This document shows, piece by piece, positions 28,038-37,515 of a stretch of DNA of 64,000 bases. The DNA comes from Commensalibacter nepenthis. GTDB taxonomy: Bacteria; Pseudomonadota; Alphaproteobacteria; Acetobacterales; Acetobacteraceae. Under the pieces are notes generated by a model that was not told the origin of the DNA, did no database searches, and worked only from the letters and a program-made list of their open reading frames with translations. The stretch is taken from the NCBI RefSeq assembly GCF_029953305.1, contig NZ_JASBAN010000001.1, forward strand, positions 248,001 to 312,000, read 5' to 3'. Made by a program: the position numbers and the translations under genes. The number at the start of each line of letters is the position of its first letter. Position 1 is the stretch's first letter.

Positions 28038-28631
28038 CTAAACAGATCGTCTGGTTGTCAGGGCTGCGGTCAACGTACCTTCATCCATGACTTCCAATGA
28101 GCCACCCATTGGAATTCCTTGGCTTACCTGCGTAATTTTAACACCCCAAGGCAGCAATTGGTCATATAACCAATGCATTGTTGTCACCCCATCGACCGTT
28201 GCACCCAATGCTAAAATAATTTCTTTGACTTGTTGCTTTTCTAAACGTCGTAATAACGGGGCAATATTTAAATCCTCTGGTCCAATCCCCGACAAAGGAG
28301 ATAATGACCCACCCAACACTTGATATCGCCCTTTAAATATTGCCGTTTTTTCCAACGCCCACAAATCACCAACGGTTTCCACAACGCAGATTTGTTCGGC
28401 ATGACGATCGGGGTTATTGCAAATGATACAAGGGTCAGAGCTGTCCAAATTCCCACATTCAGAGCATGTCTTAACATGGTCAGCCGCTTGTTGCAAAGCC
28501 TGTGCCAAAGGCACCATACGTGACTGAGGTTGCTTTAATAACGCCAGAGTGGCTCTGCGTGCAGAACGTGGCCCCAATCCTGGTAATTTGCTTAATAAAG
28601 CAATTAATCGTTCTATTTCAGGGCCACCCAT
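28038..28631 (-). CDS. recR: Recombination mediator protein RecR
   Basis: A 197-residue RecR, acting with RecF/RecO to load RecA at single-stranded gaps. The N-terminal helix-hairpin-helix LPGLGPRSARRATLAL, the four-cysteine zinc finger (CSECGNLDSSDPCIIC) and the Toprim domain with VVETVGDLWALEK and GGSLSPLSGIGPEDL are all present. It is the last gene of the dnaX-ybaB-recR cluster and starts 55 bases after ybaB. Confidence 0.95.
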   Translation of the reverse strand: MGGPEIERLIALLSKLPGLGPRSARRATLALLKQPQSRMVPLAQALQQAADHVKTCSECGNLDSSDPCIICNNPDRHAEQICVVETVGDLWALEKTAIFKGRYQVLGGSLSPLSGIGPEDLNIAPLLRRLEKQQVKEIILALGATVDGVTTMHWLYDQLLPWGVKITQVSQGIPMGGSLEVMDEGTLTAALTTRRSV

Positions 28632-28686
28632 TCTTCTGTCCTTTAATAATATATTACTGAATTACAACTTCGTAATATATAATCAT

Positions 28687-29010
28687 TTAGAAAGGTAAAT
28701 TTAACCCCTCAGGAAGATTCATACCACCCGTTACTTTTTGCATTTCTTCTTTGGTTTTTTCGTCAAGTTGACGACGTGCTTCGGTATAAGCAGCAACGAT
28801 TAAGTCTTGTAACATTTCCATTTCATTCGCATCAGCAAGTTTAGGATCAATTTTAATTGATTTCATCTCCCCTTTACCAGCCAATTGCACGGTTACCAAT
28901 CCCGCTCCAGAGGAACCTTCAACGGTAATTTGTGCTAATTTTTCTTGCATTTCATTCATTTTGCTTTGCATCTGAGACGCTTGCTTCATAAGATTAGCAA
29001 AATTTTTCAT
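28687..29010 (-). CDS. YbaB/EbfC family nucleoid-associated protein
   Basis: A 107-residue DNA-binding dimeric protein. The N-terminal helix ([27 protein letters not shown]) and the core [22 protein letters not shown] are characteristic. It binds DNA and helps to organise the nucleoid. It lies between dnaX (30 bases) and recR, the widespread conserved arrangement. Confidence 0.93.
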   Translation of the reverse strand: MKNFANLMKQASQMQSKMNEMQEKLAQITVEGSSGAGLVTVQLAGKGEMKSIKIDPKLADANEMEMLQDLIVAAYTEARRQLDEKTKEEMQKVTGGMNLPEGLNLPF

Positions 29011-29040
29011 AGTTTATAAACTCCATTCGTTAAAATCATT

Positions 29041-30972
29041 TTATTCATCAGGATCATAGGGCGGAATTTCAGGATCATCAAAACGCATTGCCCCTTCATC
29101 CCCATCCATTGATGGAATATCTTCTGGAAACAAACCATACTCATCTAACTGAGGATTGACAAGTTTCCCAAGCTTTGCACCAGGAAATATTTCCATAATT
29201 CCCAAAATAAAGGGATCTTGTCCGACTTCTTTCAAATCTGCCTCGGCTTGAAGCACCTCTTGCTCCATCAAAGAGGGTTCCCCTTGATGTTGAGACAACA
29301 CAATCGTCCAACGCTGGGTCGAATATTCATTCAAGAGTTTAGAGAGCTGTTGCGCGAGATTATTCGGAGCTTTGTCTTCCACCCTAAACTCAATCATGGG
29401 CGGAGCAAACTTAACCAAATGCACTGAATTTCGCAAATGCGCATGTAATAAACGCTCTTGCTTTTCTTTGACGAACACAACAACTTCACGCCAACTGTGC
29501 CAAGTTGTTTTTTCGTGAACAGGTTCTATTTGCTCTTGGACTTCTGGCACAGCATAGGCTTGCGCCACCTCTGGCTGAGAATATCCTGTTGAAACAGCAC
29601 TATTTTGCCCCACAGCATATAAAAATTTATCTCCGCCTCCTGAAACTGAAGGAGATGCCAGAGAGGATGAAGAAGCAGTAACTTTTCCACCACTCATCTG
29701 AGCATTACCGCCCCCATTTTTAATTTGCTTGATTAACTCATCAGGAGACGGCAGGTCGGAAACATAACATAAACGAATCAGCACCATTTCAACCGCAGCT
29801 TTGCGATTAGGTGCCATATCAACCTCACGCGTTCCTTTTAACAGCATTTGCCATGTGCGTCCCAAAACAGGCACAGAGAGTTTGTCTGCTAGCTCTCCCC
29901 CTTGAATACGCTCAATCTCGGAAAGTTCGGCACTATTTTTTAAAGCAGGAACGGATTGAATCCTTGAGATTAAATGCACCATATCCAATAAATCTGCCAG
30001 TAACACTCCTAAATCTGCACCACTGGCATAGGCTTGATCGGTTAATGCTAAGACTTGATCGGGCTTGCCCGCCATCATTGCTTTGAATAAATCAAATACT
30101 AAGGCACGATCGGCAAAGCCCAACATTTCTGAAACAGTTGAAGCTTTGATCTGTTCAGCCTCATCCTCGCCATCTCTTTGCGCAATCGCTTGATCGAGTA
30201 AAGACAACCCATCTCTGACCGACCCATCCGCAGCTCTGGCAATTAAATTAATGGCTTCTGGAGCAATCGATACATGTTCCAGCTCGGCAAGTTTCGCAAA
30301 GTGATCTTGTAACTGTTCTTGAGGCACTCGGCGCAAATCAAAGCGCTGACAACGGGACAATACCGTCACGGGAACTTTACGAATTTCAGTTGTTGCAAAA
30401 ATAAAGGTAACTTGCTCTGGGGGTTCTTCCAGCGTTTTTAAGAGGGCATTAAATGCATTCCGAGAAAGCATATGCACTTCATCAATGATATAGACTTTCA
30501 TCCGTGCTTGTAATGGACGGAAACGAGACCCTTCGATGATCTCACGCACATCATCCACCCCTGTATGAGAGGCAGCATCAATTTCTAAAACATCAGGATG
30601 ACGATCCGCTAAAATGGCTTTACAATTTGGACAAACACCACAAGGGTCAGCCGTTGGCCCGCCATTACCGTCCTCTCCCACACAATTTAATGCACGTGCA
30701 ATAATACGAGCCGTCGTTGTTTTTCCAACCCCACGCACCCCCGTCAGCATAAATGCATGTGCCACTCGTCCCATGGCGAAAGCATTACGCATCGTGCGTA
30801 CCATTGCTTCTTGACCAATTAAATCATCAAAATTCTGAGGGCGATATTTACGGGCTAAGACACGATACGATTTTTCGACTTTTGGTGCAGCTTGAGGCAA
30901 ATCTTCGAATAAACCAGCGGATTGTGTCTCATCAGGTAAAGGAAAATTCTCGTCCGGAAGATCTGTCATCAA
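29041..30972 (-). CDS. dnaX: DNA polymerase III subunit gamma/tau
   Basis: A 643-residue clamp-loader ATPase. Walker A is GVRGVGKTTT, the zinc-binding Cys cluster is CGVCPNCKAI, Walker B is IDEVHMLS, and sensor 1 follows at FATTEIRKVPVTVLSRCQRFDLR. Domains I-III cover residues about 35-400; a low-complexity Ser/Gly linker (residues about 425-470) precedes the tau-like C-terminal domain. The initial ~35 residues are an acidic extension. It is the first gene of the dnaX-ybaB-recR operon, with the SRP RNA gene just upstream. I did not identify a frameshift site that would give a separate gamma form. Confidence 0.95.
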   Translation of the reverse strand: MMTDLPDENFPLPDETQSAGLFEDLPQAAPKVEKSYRVLARKYRPQNFDDLIGQEAMVRTMRNAFAMGRVAHAFMLTGVRGVGKTTTARIIARALNCVGEDGNGGPTADPCGVCPNCKAILADRHPDVLEIDAASHTGVDDVREIIEGSRFRPLQARMKVYIIDEVHMLSRNAFNALLKTLEEPPEQVTFIFATTEIRKVPVTVLSRCQRFDLRRVPQEQLQDHFAKLAELEHVSIAPEAINLIARAADGSVRDGLSLLDQAIAQRDGEDEAEQIKASTVSEMLGFADRALVFDLFKAMMAGKPDQVLALTDQAYASGADLGVLLADLLDMVHLISRIQSVPALKNSAELSEIERIQGGELADKLSVPVLGRTWQMLLKGTREVDMAPNRKAAVEMVLIRLCYVSDLPSPDELIKQIKNGGGNAQMSGGKVTASSSSLASPSVSGGGDKFLYAVGQNSAVSTGYSQPEVAQAYAVPEVQEQIEPVHEKTTWHSWREVVVFVKEKQERLLHAHLRNSVHLVKFAPPMIEFRVEDKAPNNLAQQLSKLLNEYSTQRWTIVLSQHQGEPSLMEQEVLQAEADLKEVGQDPFILGIMEIFPGAKLGKLVNPQLDEYGLFPEDIPSMDGDEGAMRFDDPEIPPYDPDE

Positions 30973-31049
30973 CTCATTCCAGGAAATAAAATAATAAAAT
31001 CAGGACATTTAATCAAAGACCTGCATCTTTACCCTTAACGATCAATGTA

Positions 31050-31151
31050 AGGTGGCAAGCCACAAATGACCCGAATGATACTCGCAATGGCTGCTTCCTT
31101 CCGGACCTGACCGAGTTCACAAGGTATTCGTCCACTCATGACTTCCCACCC
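31050..31151 (-). ncRNA. ffs: Small signal recognition particle RNA (4.5S)
   Basis: The minus strand carries the universal SRP core GGTCAGGTCCGGAAGGAAGC (at about 31092-31111), followed by AGCC. The outer ends pair (GGTGGGAAG near 31142-31150 with CTTGCCACC near 31051-31059), which gives a ~100-nt hairpin as in alphaproteobacteria. It lies 78 bases upstream of dnaX on the same strand, a common order in the group. The exact ends are estimated from the terminal pairing. Confidence 0.92.
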
Positions 31152-31209
31152 CTCTTCTAGCACAAAAGGGTGGGTAGATGACAAGTCTTTTTTTTTATTT
31201 TATGAAAAA

Positions 31210-33117
31210 TTATTCACCCACAACGGCACCGCCAGAATGACGATAGTCAGTACCGCCATAATAAATCCGTTTTCCATCTTTGTCTTTACCGACAACAATA
31301 CCCTCGGCAATTCCCCATGTAGAGTATAAATCCAAAGGATACCCTTTTTTCTTTAACCCTTCACGAACTGCGGGACTTAACGCATTAAATTCCAATTGCA
31401 CAGGAACAGGCTCCCATTGTTGATGGATACGCGGCAAATTAATCGCTTGTTGAATATTTAAATCATAATCAATAACGCCCGTTAATACGGATAACACAAT
31501 CGTTGGAATACGAGAACCACCAGGGCTGCCAATCACCATAAAAGGTTGATTATCTTTCGACACAATGGTTGGTGTCATAGAAGATAAAGGCGTTTTACCA
31601 GGGGCAATGGCATTGGCTTTGCTGCCAACAATCCCGTACATATTGGCTTGACCTGCTGCGGTGGCAAAATCATCCATTTCATCATTCATAACGATTCCTG
31701 TGTTTCCAGCAACCACACGCGCACCAAACCAACCATTCAGCGTATAAGTCATGGAAACAGCCATACCGTCTTTATCAATGATAGAGAAATGCGTGGTTTC
31801 ATTTTTCTCATGTGTTTGTTGCACGCCAGCTTTCGCATTTTTAGCCAATTCCACTTGTCCTGGAACCAAAGCAGCAGAATTAACAGCGTGTTTAAAATTC
31901 AAAGCTTTACGAATATCAGCTGCATATTGTAGGTTTAAAAAACGTTCAATATTATTTTGCACAAACGCTGGGTCTCCTAAATCTCTGCGATCAGAATAAG
32001 CACGACGCATGGCTTCGATTTCTCTTTGAGCTGCTGGTAATGTTTGCAATCCCAGCTTTTTCATATCATAACCACCAATGATATTCAGCATTTCACATAA
32101 TGCCACCCCACCACCACTTGGAGGCGGTGCTGTATCAATCACATACCCACGATACGAACATGTCAAAGGCTGCATAATACGCGGTTGATAGGTTTCAAAA
32201 TCTTTCATTTGTAAAATACCACCATGTTTTACACTAGCAGCAACAATTTGTTTGGCTATTTTTCCTTTATAAAACGCATCATTCCCTTTTTCAGCAATCA
32301 ATTTCAGTGTTCTTGCCAAATCTTCTTGACGAAATATATCGCCTACTTTCCAAGGGGTACCATCTGCTTTTAAAAAAATCTTTGCCGCTTCTGTATCTTT
32401 GGCAAAATCAGCCGTTGCAGTTGAGAAAAGTTCAATATCTTCTTTGGTTAAAACATATCCATCTTTTGCAAGCTTGATCGCAGGGGCAATCAAGTCCGCT
32501 CTGGATTTACTACCCCATTTTTCACGAACCAACTCCATTCCTGCCACAGTTCCAGGAACACCAACGGCTTTCCATCCAAGAACAGATGCGTTTGGAATGA
32601 CCTTACCATCTTTGTCTTGATACATTTTTTCAGTGGCAGCACTGGGGGCTTTTTCACGGAAATCAACAAAATGAGCCTGACCATTTGGCAAGCGAATGGT
32701 TAAAAAACCACCCCCACCAATATTCCCCGCCGCAGGATACGTCACCGCCATTGCATAGGCCACCGCAACCGCAGCATCCGCAGCATTTCCACCATCTTTT
32801 AAAACTTGTGCGCCCACTTTGGCAGCCAAATCACTGGCAGAAACCACCATCCCATTATAGGCTGCAACAGGTTGCGTTGGAATATTCGCCGCAGGCGTTC
32901 CACCAAATGCCAGCGCATCCACCCCGTTTCCAGTTTGCGCATAAGCAGAAAGAGAAAAACAGCTGCCTGACAACAATAATGCACCAAAGGCGGATTGTAA
33001 AACACGTCGTTTTAATGTTGAAGAAATAGTTTCCACGGCAATTCTTTCTTGATATAAATTAAAGTCTATATATTTTAAAAATAGTAATCTATTCCTTATC
33101 AAAATGTCTATAAGCAA
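31210..33117 (-). CDS. ggt: Gamma-glutamyltranspeptidase
   Basis: A protein of up to 635 residues that cleaves or transfers the gamma-glutamyl group of glutathione and related peptides in the periplasm. A signal sequence is present (ALLLSGSCFSLSAYAQ). The precursor autocleaves before the nucleophilic Thr in KNETTHFSII (about residue 440), leaving large and small subunits. Other family marks are NAADAAVAVAYA and GSPGGSRIPTIVLS. The first ~27 residues are atypical, and a GTG at 33036 (VETISSTLKRR) is the more likely start since it places the signal sequence normally, with AAGAAAG upstream. The glutamate it frees could feed the GDH/PutA branch. Confidence 0.92.
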   Translation of the reverse strand: MLIDILIRNRLLFLKYIDFNLYQERIAVETISSTLKRRVLQSAFGALLLSGSCFSLSAYAQTGNGVDALAFGGTPAANIPTQPVAAYNGMVVSASDLAAKVGAQVLKDGGNAADAAVAVAYAMAVTYPAAGNIGGGGFLTIRLPNGQAHFVDFREKAPSAATEKMYQDKDGKVIPNASVLGWKAVGVPGTVAGMELVREKWGSKSRADLIAPAIKLAKDGYVLTKEDIELFSTATADFAKDTEAAKIFLKADGTPWKVGDIFRQEDLARTLKLIAEKGNDAFYKGKIAKQIVAASVKHGGILQMKDFETYQPRIMQPLTCSYRGYVIDTAPPPSGGGVALCEMLNIIGGYDMKKLGLQTLPAAQREIEAMRRAYSDRRDLGDPAFVQNNIERFLNLQYAADIRKALNFKHAVNSAALVPGQVELAKNAKAGVQQTHEKNETTHFSIIDKDGMAVSMTYTLNGWFGARVVAGNTGIVMNDEMDDFATAAGQANMYGIVGSKANAIAPGKTPLSSMTPTIVSKDNQPFMVIGSPGGSRIPTIVLSVLTGVIDYDLNIQQAINLPRIHQQWEPVPVQLEFNALSPAVREGLKKKGYPLDLYSTWGIAEGIVVGKDKDGKRIYYGGTDYRHSGGAVVGE

Positions 33118-33172
33118 CGAGTATTAATATTGTTTGATTCTTCAATAAATACAATTCGAAACGTTAAATTTT

Positions 33173-33566
33173 AACAACCTTGTCCAAGATAGATTAACAA
33201 CATTTAATTTTGAAGATTTTATCGACAAGATTTCTAAAAACTACAATATTATAAAACATGCCCAATCAATGATGAGGCTGGGTCTTTTGCACTATTTTAC
33301 CATCAAATCAATTTACGCTTCGATCATCATCAATTATGGTTAAGACAATATGAATTTAATCACATACAAAATATAACTTTAAATCACCATCTTATTCATA
33401 AAGGTACCACCATTCAACAAGTCAAAAATATTTATATGATATGAAAATTCAGTTTACAGAAATCCAAAATACTCAACAAATTATTCTAGTTACAAAGCAT
33501 CAAGTAAAATTATATTTTAATTTAGACAATCAATATTTCTCAACAGCCATACAATCTTGGTTTTAA
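33173..33566 (+). pseudogene. Decayed ORF, unknown protein
   Basis: Protein-like sequence is spread over several frames on the plus strand: VQDRLTTFNFEDFIDK, then in another frame DEAGSFALFYHQINLRF and LNHHLIHKGTTIQQVKNIY, then in a third KIQFTEIQNTQQIILV ending AIQSWF at 33566. Stops and frame changes separate the pieces, so it is a pseudogene of a single ~125-residue beta-rich protein. I do not recognise the family. Confidence 0.5.
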
Positions 33567-33656
33567 GCATTGTTGATCCTAATCATGGCGCAGCATAATA
33601 TTTCAGTTACTATATGATATATTATTTGATTTTATTCATAATAAATTGATTGTCAC

Positions 33657-33852
33657 TCATAAATGTAAATAAATCAAATAAATATAGACAACAAAAAAAT
33701 CGACATCATCTGATGAAATATCAAGACTATCCCATGCTCCTTCTTTAGATTTTTGTGTTACATTACCATATTTATAACTGTCATCTCACAAACGCCTCAC
33801 AACTTGTCAAAGTTAATAATAAAGCACTTATAAAAATTCTTGTATTTTTCAT
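33657..33852 (-). pseudogene. Small lipoprotein, frameshifted
   Basis: From ATG at 33850-33852 the protein reads MKNTRIFISALLLTLTSC, a type II signal sequence with the lipobox TSC, then stops after six residues (TGA at 33781). A different frame continues directly with DSYKYGNVTQKSKEGAWDSLDISSDDV up to a stop at 33657. Joining the two frames would give a small lipoprotein of about 60 residues, so a small indel near 33785 inactivated the gene. Confidence 0.55.
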
Positions 33853-33937
33853 GATTTTATTTCATAAAAAATTATAATTATTATAAATAAATATATAATT
33901 AAAATAATTTTATAATTTAAAATCAATCATATATGAT

Positions 33938-33972
33938 AAAAAAGGCTATGTTGTTAAAAAACAACACAGCTT
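33938..33972 (-). terminator. Rho-independent terminator of the dihydroxyacetone kinase gene
   Basis: Read on the minus strand, GCTGTGTTGTT pairs with AACAACATAGC with one mismatch, followed by a T6 run. It begins about 30 bases after the kinase stop codon. Confidence 0.82.
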
Positions 33973-34003
33973 TCTACAAAATTAAAGCAAAATTGATTTA
34001 ATC

Positions 34004-35668
34004 TTATTGACCTAAATTACCGCATTGACCGAACAAAGCTGCAAATACTTTGGCAACAGCCACAGCGCCAGGATCAGGATTTCCAACCAAGCTTTCACTA
34101 TTCAAATAAGAAGAACGACCCGCATTTGCTTTGGTTGATTTTGCGGTATCTTCGGCGCCTTGACCAGCAGCTTTTGCAACGGCTTCTAAACTATTATTTT
34201 TTTTAAATGCTTCTAAAGCAGGCTCCAACGCATCAATCATGGTTCTGTCACCAAGATCAGCACCACCATAATGCTTCATTTGATTCAAACCAAATAATAG
34301 TCCTTCAGCCAAAGATTTACCTTCAGCGAGTTTTTGCCCTGCACCTGTAAAGAAGATAGAGAATAATACTCCACTGGAGCCACCCATCACCACAGCCAAA
34401 CGTTCACCAATCACTAAACAAAGTTTAGATTGGTCTGCTAATGGAAGATTTTGAGCGTTTAATAATGCTGCAATCCCACGTGCACCAGCAGCAAAAGTTG
34501 CACCAGTATCGCCATCACCCACTTTGGCATCAAGCGCATTTAATTCATCCTCCAAATCACTTAACGTCTGGGTGACAACATCAACGATTTTACCCGTAAC
34601 TTTGTCATCAGAAGGGGTATATTGAACTTTTGTTTCGACTGTTTCCAAAGAAACAACAGACATTTTTTCAGGTTTGACAGCACCAACCCAAAATGATGCC
34701 TCTGTTGGTGCTGTTAATGCTTTTTCAATCTTCTCATCAAGAACCAACAAACTCAAAGAAAAGCCCTTCATATCCAACGCAGTCACAACCAATGCTGGTC
34801 CAACCACATAATCAATTTGTGAAGCAAATGTGCTATGGTAAAGCTCTTTGGTTACAATCGCCATCTCTAGAGCAGAAACACCACCTAAATTATTCACCAT
34901 CACCGCTACACGATTATTCTTGGTAATATGAGGTGTTAATTTTGATAACATCAGCTCAATGACTTCACGACTATTTTGCGTTGCCACTTTACTAGCACCA
35001 GGTTCACCATGAATACCCAAACCTACTTCAATAGAACCCTCTGGGATACGTTGTGCATCCCCTTTTGCCTGAGGTAAATGACAGCCAGACATCGCCACAC
35101 CAATGCTGAATACTTGTTTATTTGCATAATCCACAAATTCTTTAACTTCTGCCAAAGAATATCCTGCTTCTGTGGCATATCCAGCCATTTTATGAACAAA
35201 GACTGTCCCAGCAATTCCGCGAGGTTGTTTATTATCTGGCAAAGAAATATCATCACGAACGATGACCATTTCAACTTTATAGCCCAAATGTTTTGCTTTT
35301 TCAGCAGCCAACCCAAAATTTAAACGATCACCCGTATAATTTTTAATCACAAGCAGACATCCAGCCTCACCCGTCACAGCAATAATTGCTGTTAATACGG
35401 CATCAACGCTGGGGGATGCGAATAAATCACCACATACAGCTGCCGTCAACATTCCTTTTCCAACGAACCCAAGATGTGCTGGCTCATGCCCTGCACCGCC
35501 TCCAGAAACAACGGCTACTTTTTGCTTGTCCCAATCTTTACGCACAACGATACGCATCGAAGGGTCTGTATCAAGTTTAGCAAGATTTTTATGAGGAGCT
35601 GTCACCAAGCATCCTTCTATAGCGTCATTTACAAGTTCTTTACGATCATTAAAAAAGAAATTTGACAT
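34004..35668 (-). CDS. Dihydroxyacetone kinase, DhaK-DhaL fusion (ATP-dependent)
   Basis: A 554-residue single-chain dihydroxyacetone kinase. The DhaK domain (residues about 1-325) has the substrate motif SGGGAGHEPAH and the His that binds dihydroxyacetone covalently in MSGCHLP (about residue 195). The DhaL domain (about 350-554) has the Mg-ATP aspartates in KVGDGDTGATF and the motif MGGSSGVL. Such fusions use ATP, unlike the PTS-linked three-part enzyme. It makes dihydroxyacetone phosphate for glycolysis. It stands alone between decayed genes and the membrane pair, with its own terminator. Confidence 0.92.
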   Translation of the reverse strand: MSNFFFNDRKELVNDAIEGCLVTAPHKNLAKLDTDPSMRIVVRKDWDKQKVAVVSGGGAGHEPAHLGFVGKGMLTAAVCGDLFASPSVDAVLTAIIAVTGEAGCLLVIKNYTGDRLNFGLAAEKAKHLGYKVEMVIVRDDISLPDNKQPRGIAGTVFVHKMAGYATEAGYSLAEVKEFVDYANKQVFSIGVAMSGCHLPQAKGDAQRIPEGSIEVGLGIHGEPGASKVATQNSREVIELMLSKLTPHITKNNRVAVMVNNLGGVSALEMAIVTKELYHSTFASQIDYVVGPALVVTALDMKGFSLSLLVLDEKIEKALTAPTEASFWVGAVKPEKMSVVSLETVETKVQYTPSDDKVTGKIVDVVTQTLSDLEDELNALDAKVGDGDTGATFAAGARGIAALLNAQNLPLADQSKLCLVIGERLAVVMGGSSGVLFSIFFTGAGQKLAEGKSLAEGLLFGLNQMKHYGGADLGDRTMIDALEPALEAFKKNNSLEAVAKAAGQGAEDTAKSTKANAGRSSYLNSESLVGNPDPGAVAVAKVFAALFGQCGNLGQ

Positions 35669-35810
35669 GATCCATCCTTAAATTTTTAAAAATTATTAAA
35701 CAACAACTACTACTATGCACCAAGGCAAACAAACATGACAAGTCACTATTCAAGTTTTTGTGAAAATATATAGTTGTTATCAATATTAAATTGTATTTTC
35801 ATAGTAAACA

Positions 35811-36134
35811 ATGAATATTATTCTAATATTTGCCGATAATGAAAAAACTATGCTTCTTAAAAATATCACTATAATAACACTACAATGGATATTGCGCCTG
35901 CTTTTAATGGCTTGTTTATGCTTTGCGTGTTATTGGATGCTTGTCATAACAGCATTCGATACCAGTAGCCGATATTATCAAGAATTTCGAACTATCATTA
36001 TCTATACTGCTCAATTAGATATTCCGCCTTCCCGACAATCTGAAGCAGAAAAGAGATTCAATGAATGTATTAAAACCGTTAAAGCTTTTACACATTTTGA
36101 CGCCCTAAAAAAATGTATACATCGCATCCCATGA
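35811..36134 (+). CDS. Small membrane protein, unknown function (first of coupled pair)
   Basis: Up to 107 residues. The likely start is the ATG at 35850 (MLLKNITII) because the first 13 residues look unstructured; no clear ribosome site is seen for either start. A single transmembrane helix (residues about 25-48 of the long form) is followed by a soluble part with four Cys overall. Its stop codon overlaps the ATG of the next gene (ATGA at 36131-36134), which indicates translational coupling. No family recognised. Confidence 0.5.
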   Translation: MNIILIFADNEKTMLLKNITIITLQWILRLLLMACLCFACYWMLVITAFDTSSRYYQEFRTIIIYTAQLDIPPSRQSEAEKRFNECIKTVKAFTHFDALKKCIHRIP

Positions 36135-36460
36135 GTATCATCCAAATGGCTTCCAACCTACATTTGATAGCAATTCGAATTTATTGGGCAATGATCTTTT
36201 GTTTATGTGTATTGCTGATTTTTCTGATTATTCATTATTATCGTAATCATTATTACGATCCAGAGCGACATCTATTTCAACATTATATCTGGTCGGTTGC
36301 TACTATGAATTTATCCCAACAAAATCAGATTTCGTTTGAACATTGTTTAAATTCTCAAAATTCAAACAAAATATATCCTTCTTTGATTATTAAAAACTGC
36401 TTATCAAAAACAAACATAATTTTAAAGCAAGAAAATAATCAAATTCGCTCAATTAAATAG
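36131..36460 (+). CDS. Small membrane protein, unknown function (second of coupled pair)
   Basis: 109 residues starting MSIIQMASNLH, with one strong transmembrane helix (MIFCLCVLLIFLIIHYY, residues about 20-37) and a polar Asn/Gln-rich C-terminal region. The start was chosen because its ATG overlaps the previous stop codon (ATGA). A terminator-like hairpin follows at 36501. The pair resembles no family I know. The topologies are similar (short N terminus, one helix, soluble tail), so they may form a complex. Confidence 0.5.
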   Translation: MSIIQMASNLHLIAIRIYWAMIFCLCVLLIFLIIHYYRNHYYDPERHLFQHYIWSVATMNLSQQNQISFEHCLNSQNSNKIYPSLIIKNCLSKTNIILKQENNQIRSIK

Positions 36461-36500
36461 ATATTGTTGATCGATAGATTTAAGATGATTTTATAGCCAC

Positions 36501-36529
36501 ATAAAACTCTGCTTATAACAGAGTTTTAT
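36501..36529. terminator. Bidirectional terminator hairpin
   Basis: A perfect 11-base stem (ATAAAACTCTG / CAGAGTTTTAT) with a 7-base loop between the coupled membrane genes and the convergent map gene. Runs of A and T on either arm allow use from both sides. Confidence 0.65.
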
Positions 36530-36601
36530 GACAAAATATGATTTGCACTAAAAAATTGTCTAATAAACTGTCCTAATCACAAAAAAAAACTGTTACAATC
36601 A

Positions 36602-37393
36602 TCATAATTCGTAAGGAGGTTGATTCATTCCTTTAGGAGAATAAGTAAATACTTCAACACCGTCTTCAGTTACACCCATCATATGCTCAAACTGTGCACT
36701 CAAAGAACGATCACGTGTGACAGCTGTCCAATCATCATCAAGGATCTTAACATCGGGTTTACCCACATTTAACATCGGTTCAATAGTAAACACCATTCCA
36801 GGTTTCAATTCCAACCCTTGCCCTCTTTTTCCATAATGCAAGACATTTGGTTCTTGATGAAACACACGTCCAATACCATGACCACAAAAATCTCTGACTA
36901 CCGAAAAGCGTTGTCCTTCGGCATATTCTTGGATCACATGTCCAATATCACCCAAAGTATTGCCTGGTTTTACCTCTTTAATCGCACGCATCAAAGATTC
37001 ATAGGTCACATCAATTAATCTTTGTGCAAGACGAGATATTTTACCCACAACATACATACGGCTGCTGTCACCATACCACCCCTCTAAAATCGGGGTCACA
37101 TCGATATTTAAAATATCGCCATTCATTAAGCGACGATCGCCTGGGATACCATGACAAACAACATGATTAATCGAAATACAACAAGATTTTGGAAAACCAT
37201 GATAATTCAAAGGAGCAGGAATTGCACCATGTTCTATGGTATATTCATGAATAATTCTATTCAACTCTTCTGTGGTTACGCCCTCTTTAACAAACGGGGT
37301 AATCATATCTAGCGTTTCAGCAGCTAGACGTCCAGCGGCTCTTAACCCAACAAAATCTTCTTGAGTATAAAATACCATCCGTCGATCCGCCAT
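36602..37393 (-). CDS. map: Methionine aminopeptidase, type I
   Basis: A 263-residue enzyme that removes the N-terminal Met from new proteins. The chosen start (MADRRMVFYTQED) at 37391-37393 has the ribosome site GGAGG five bases upstream; the longer frame to 37438 adds 15 unlikely residues. Metal ligands are visible as Asp in NIDVTPILEGWYGDSSRMY (two Asp), His in GHGIGRVFHQEP, Glu in FTIEPML and Glu near the end. Length matches the family. It stands alone, convergent with the membrane pair. Confidence 0.94.
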   Translation of the reverse strand: MADRRMVFYTQEDFVGLRAAGRLAAETLDMITPFVKEGVTTEELNRIIHEYTIEHGAIPAPLNYHGFPKSCCISINHVVCHGIPGDRRLMNGDILNIDVTPILEGWYGDSSRMYVVGKISRLAQRLIDVTYESLMRAIKEVKPGNTLGDIGHVIQEYAEGQRFSVVRDFCGHGIGRVFHQEPNVLHYGKRGQGLELKPGMVFTIEPMLNVGKPDVKILDDDWTAVTRDRSLSAQFEHMMGVTEDGVEVFTYSPKGMNQPPYEL

Positions 37394-37515
37394 ATAAGCC
37401 TCCAAATGAAATAAACTTAAAATAAAATACCCAACCAATAATACATATTAGTTGGGCAAGGTAAACTCATTCTTAATAACATTTATTAATAAGATTAAAA
37501 ATTATAGGAGATTTT

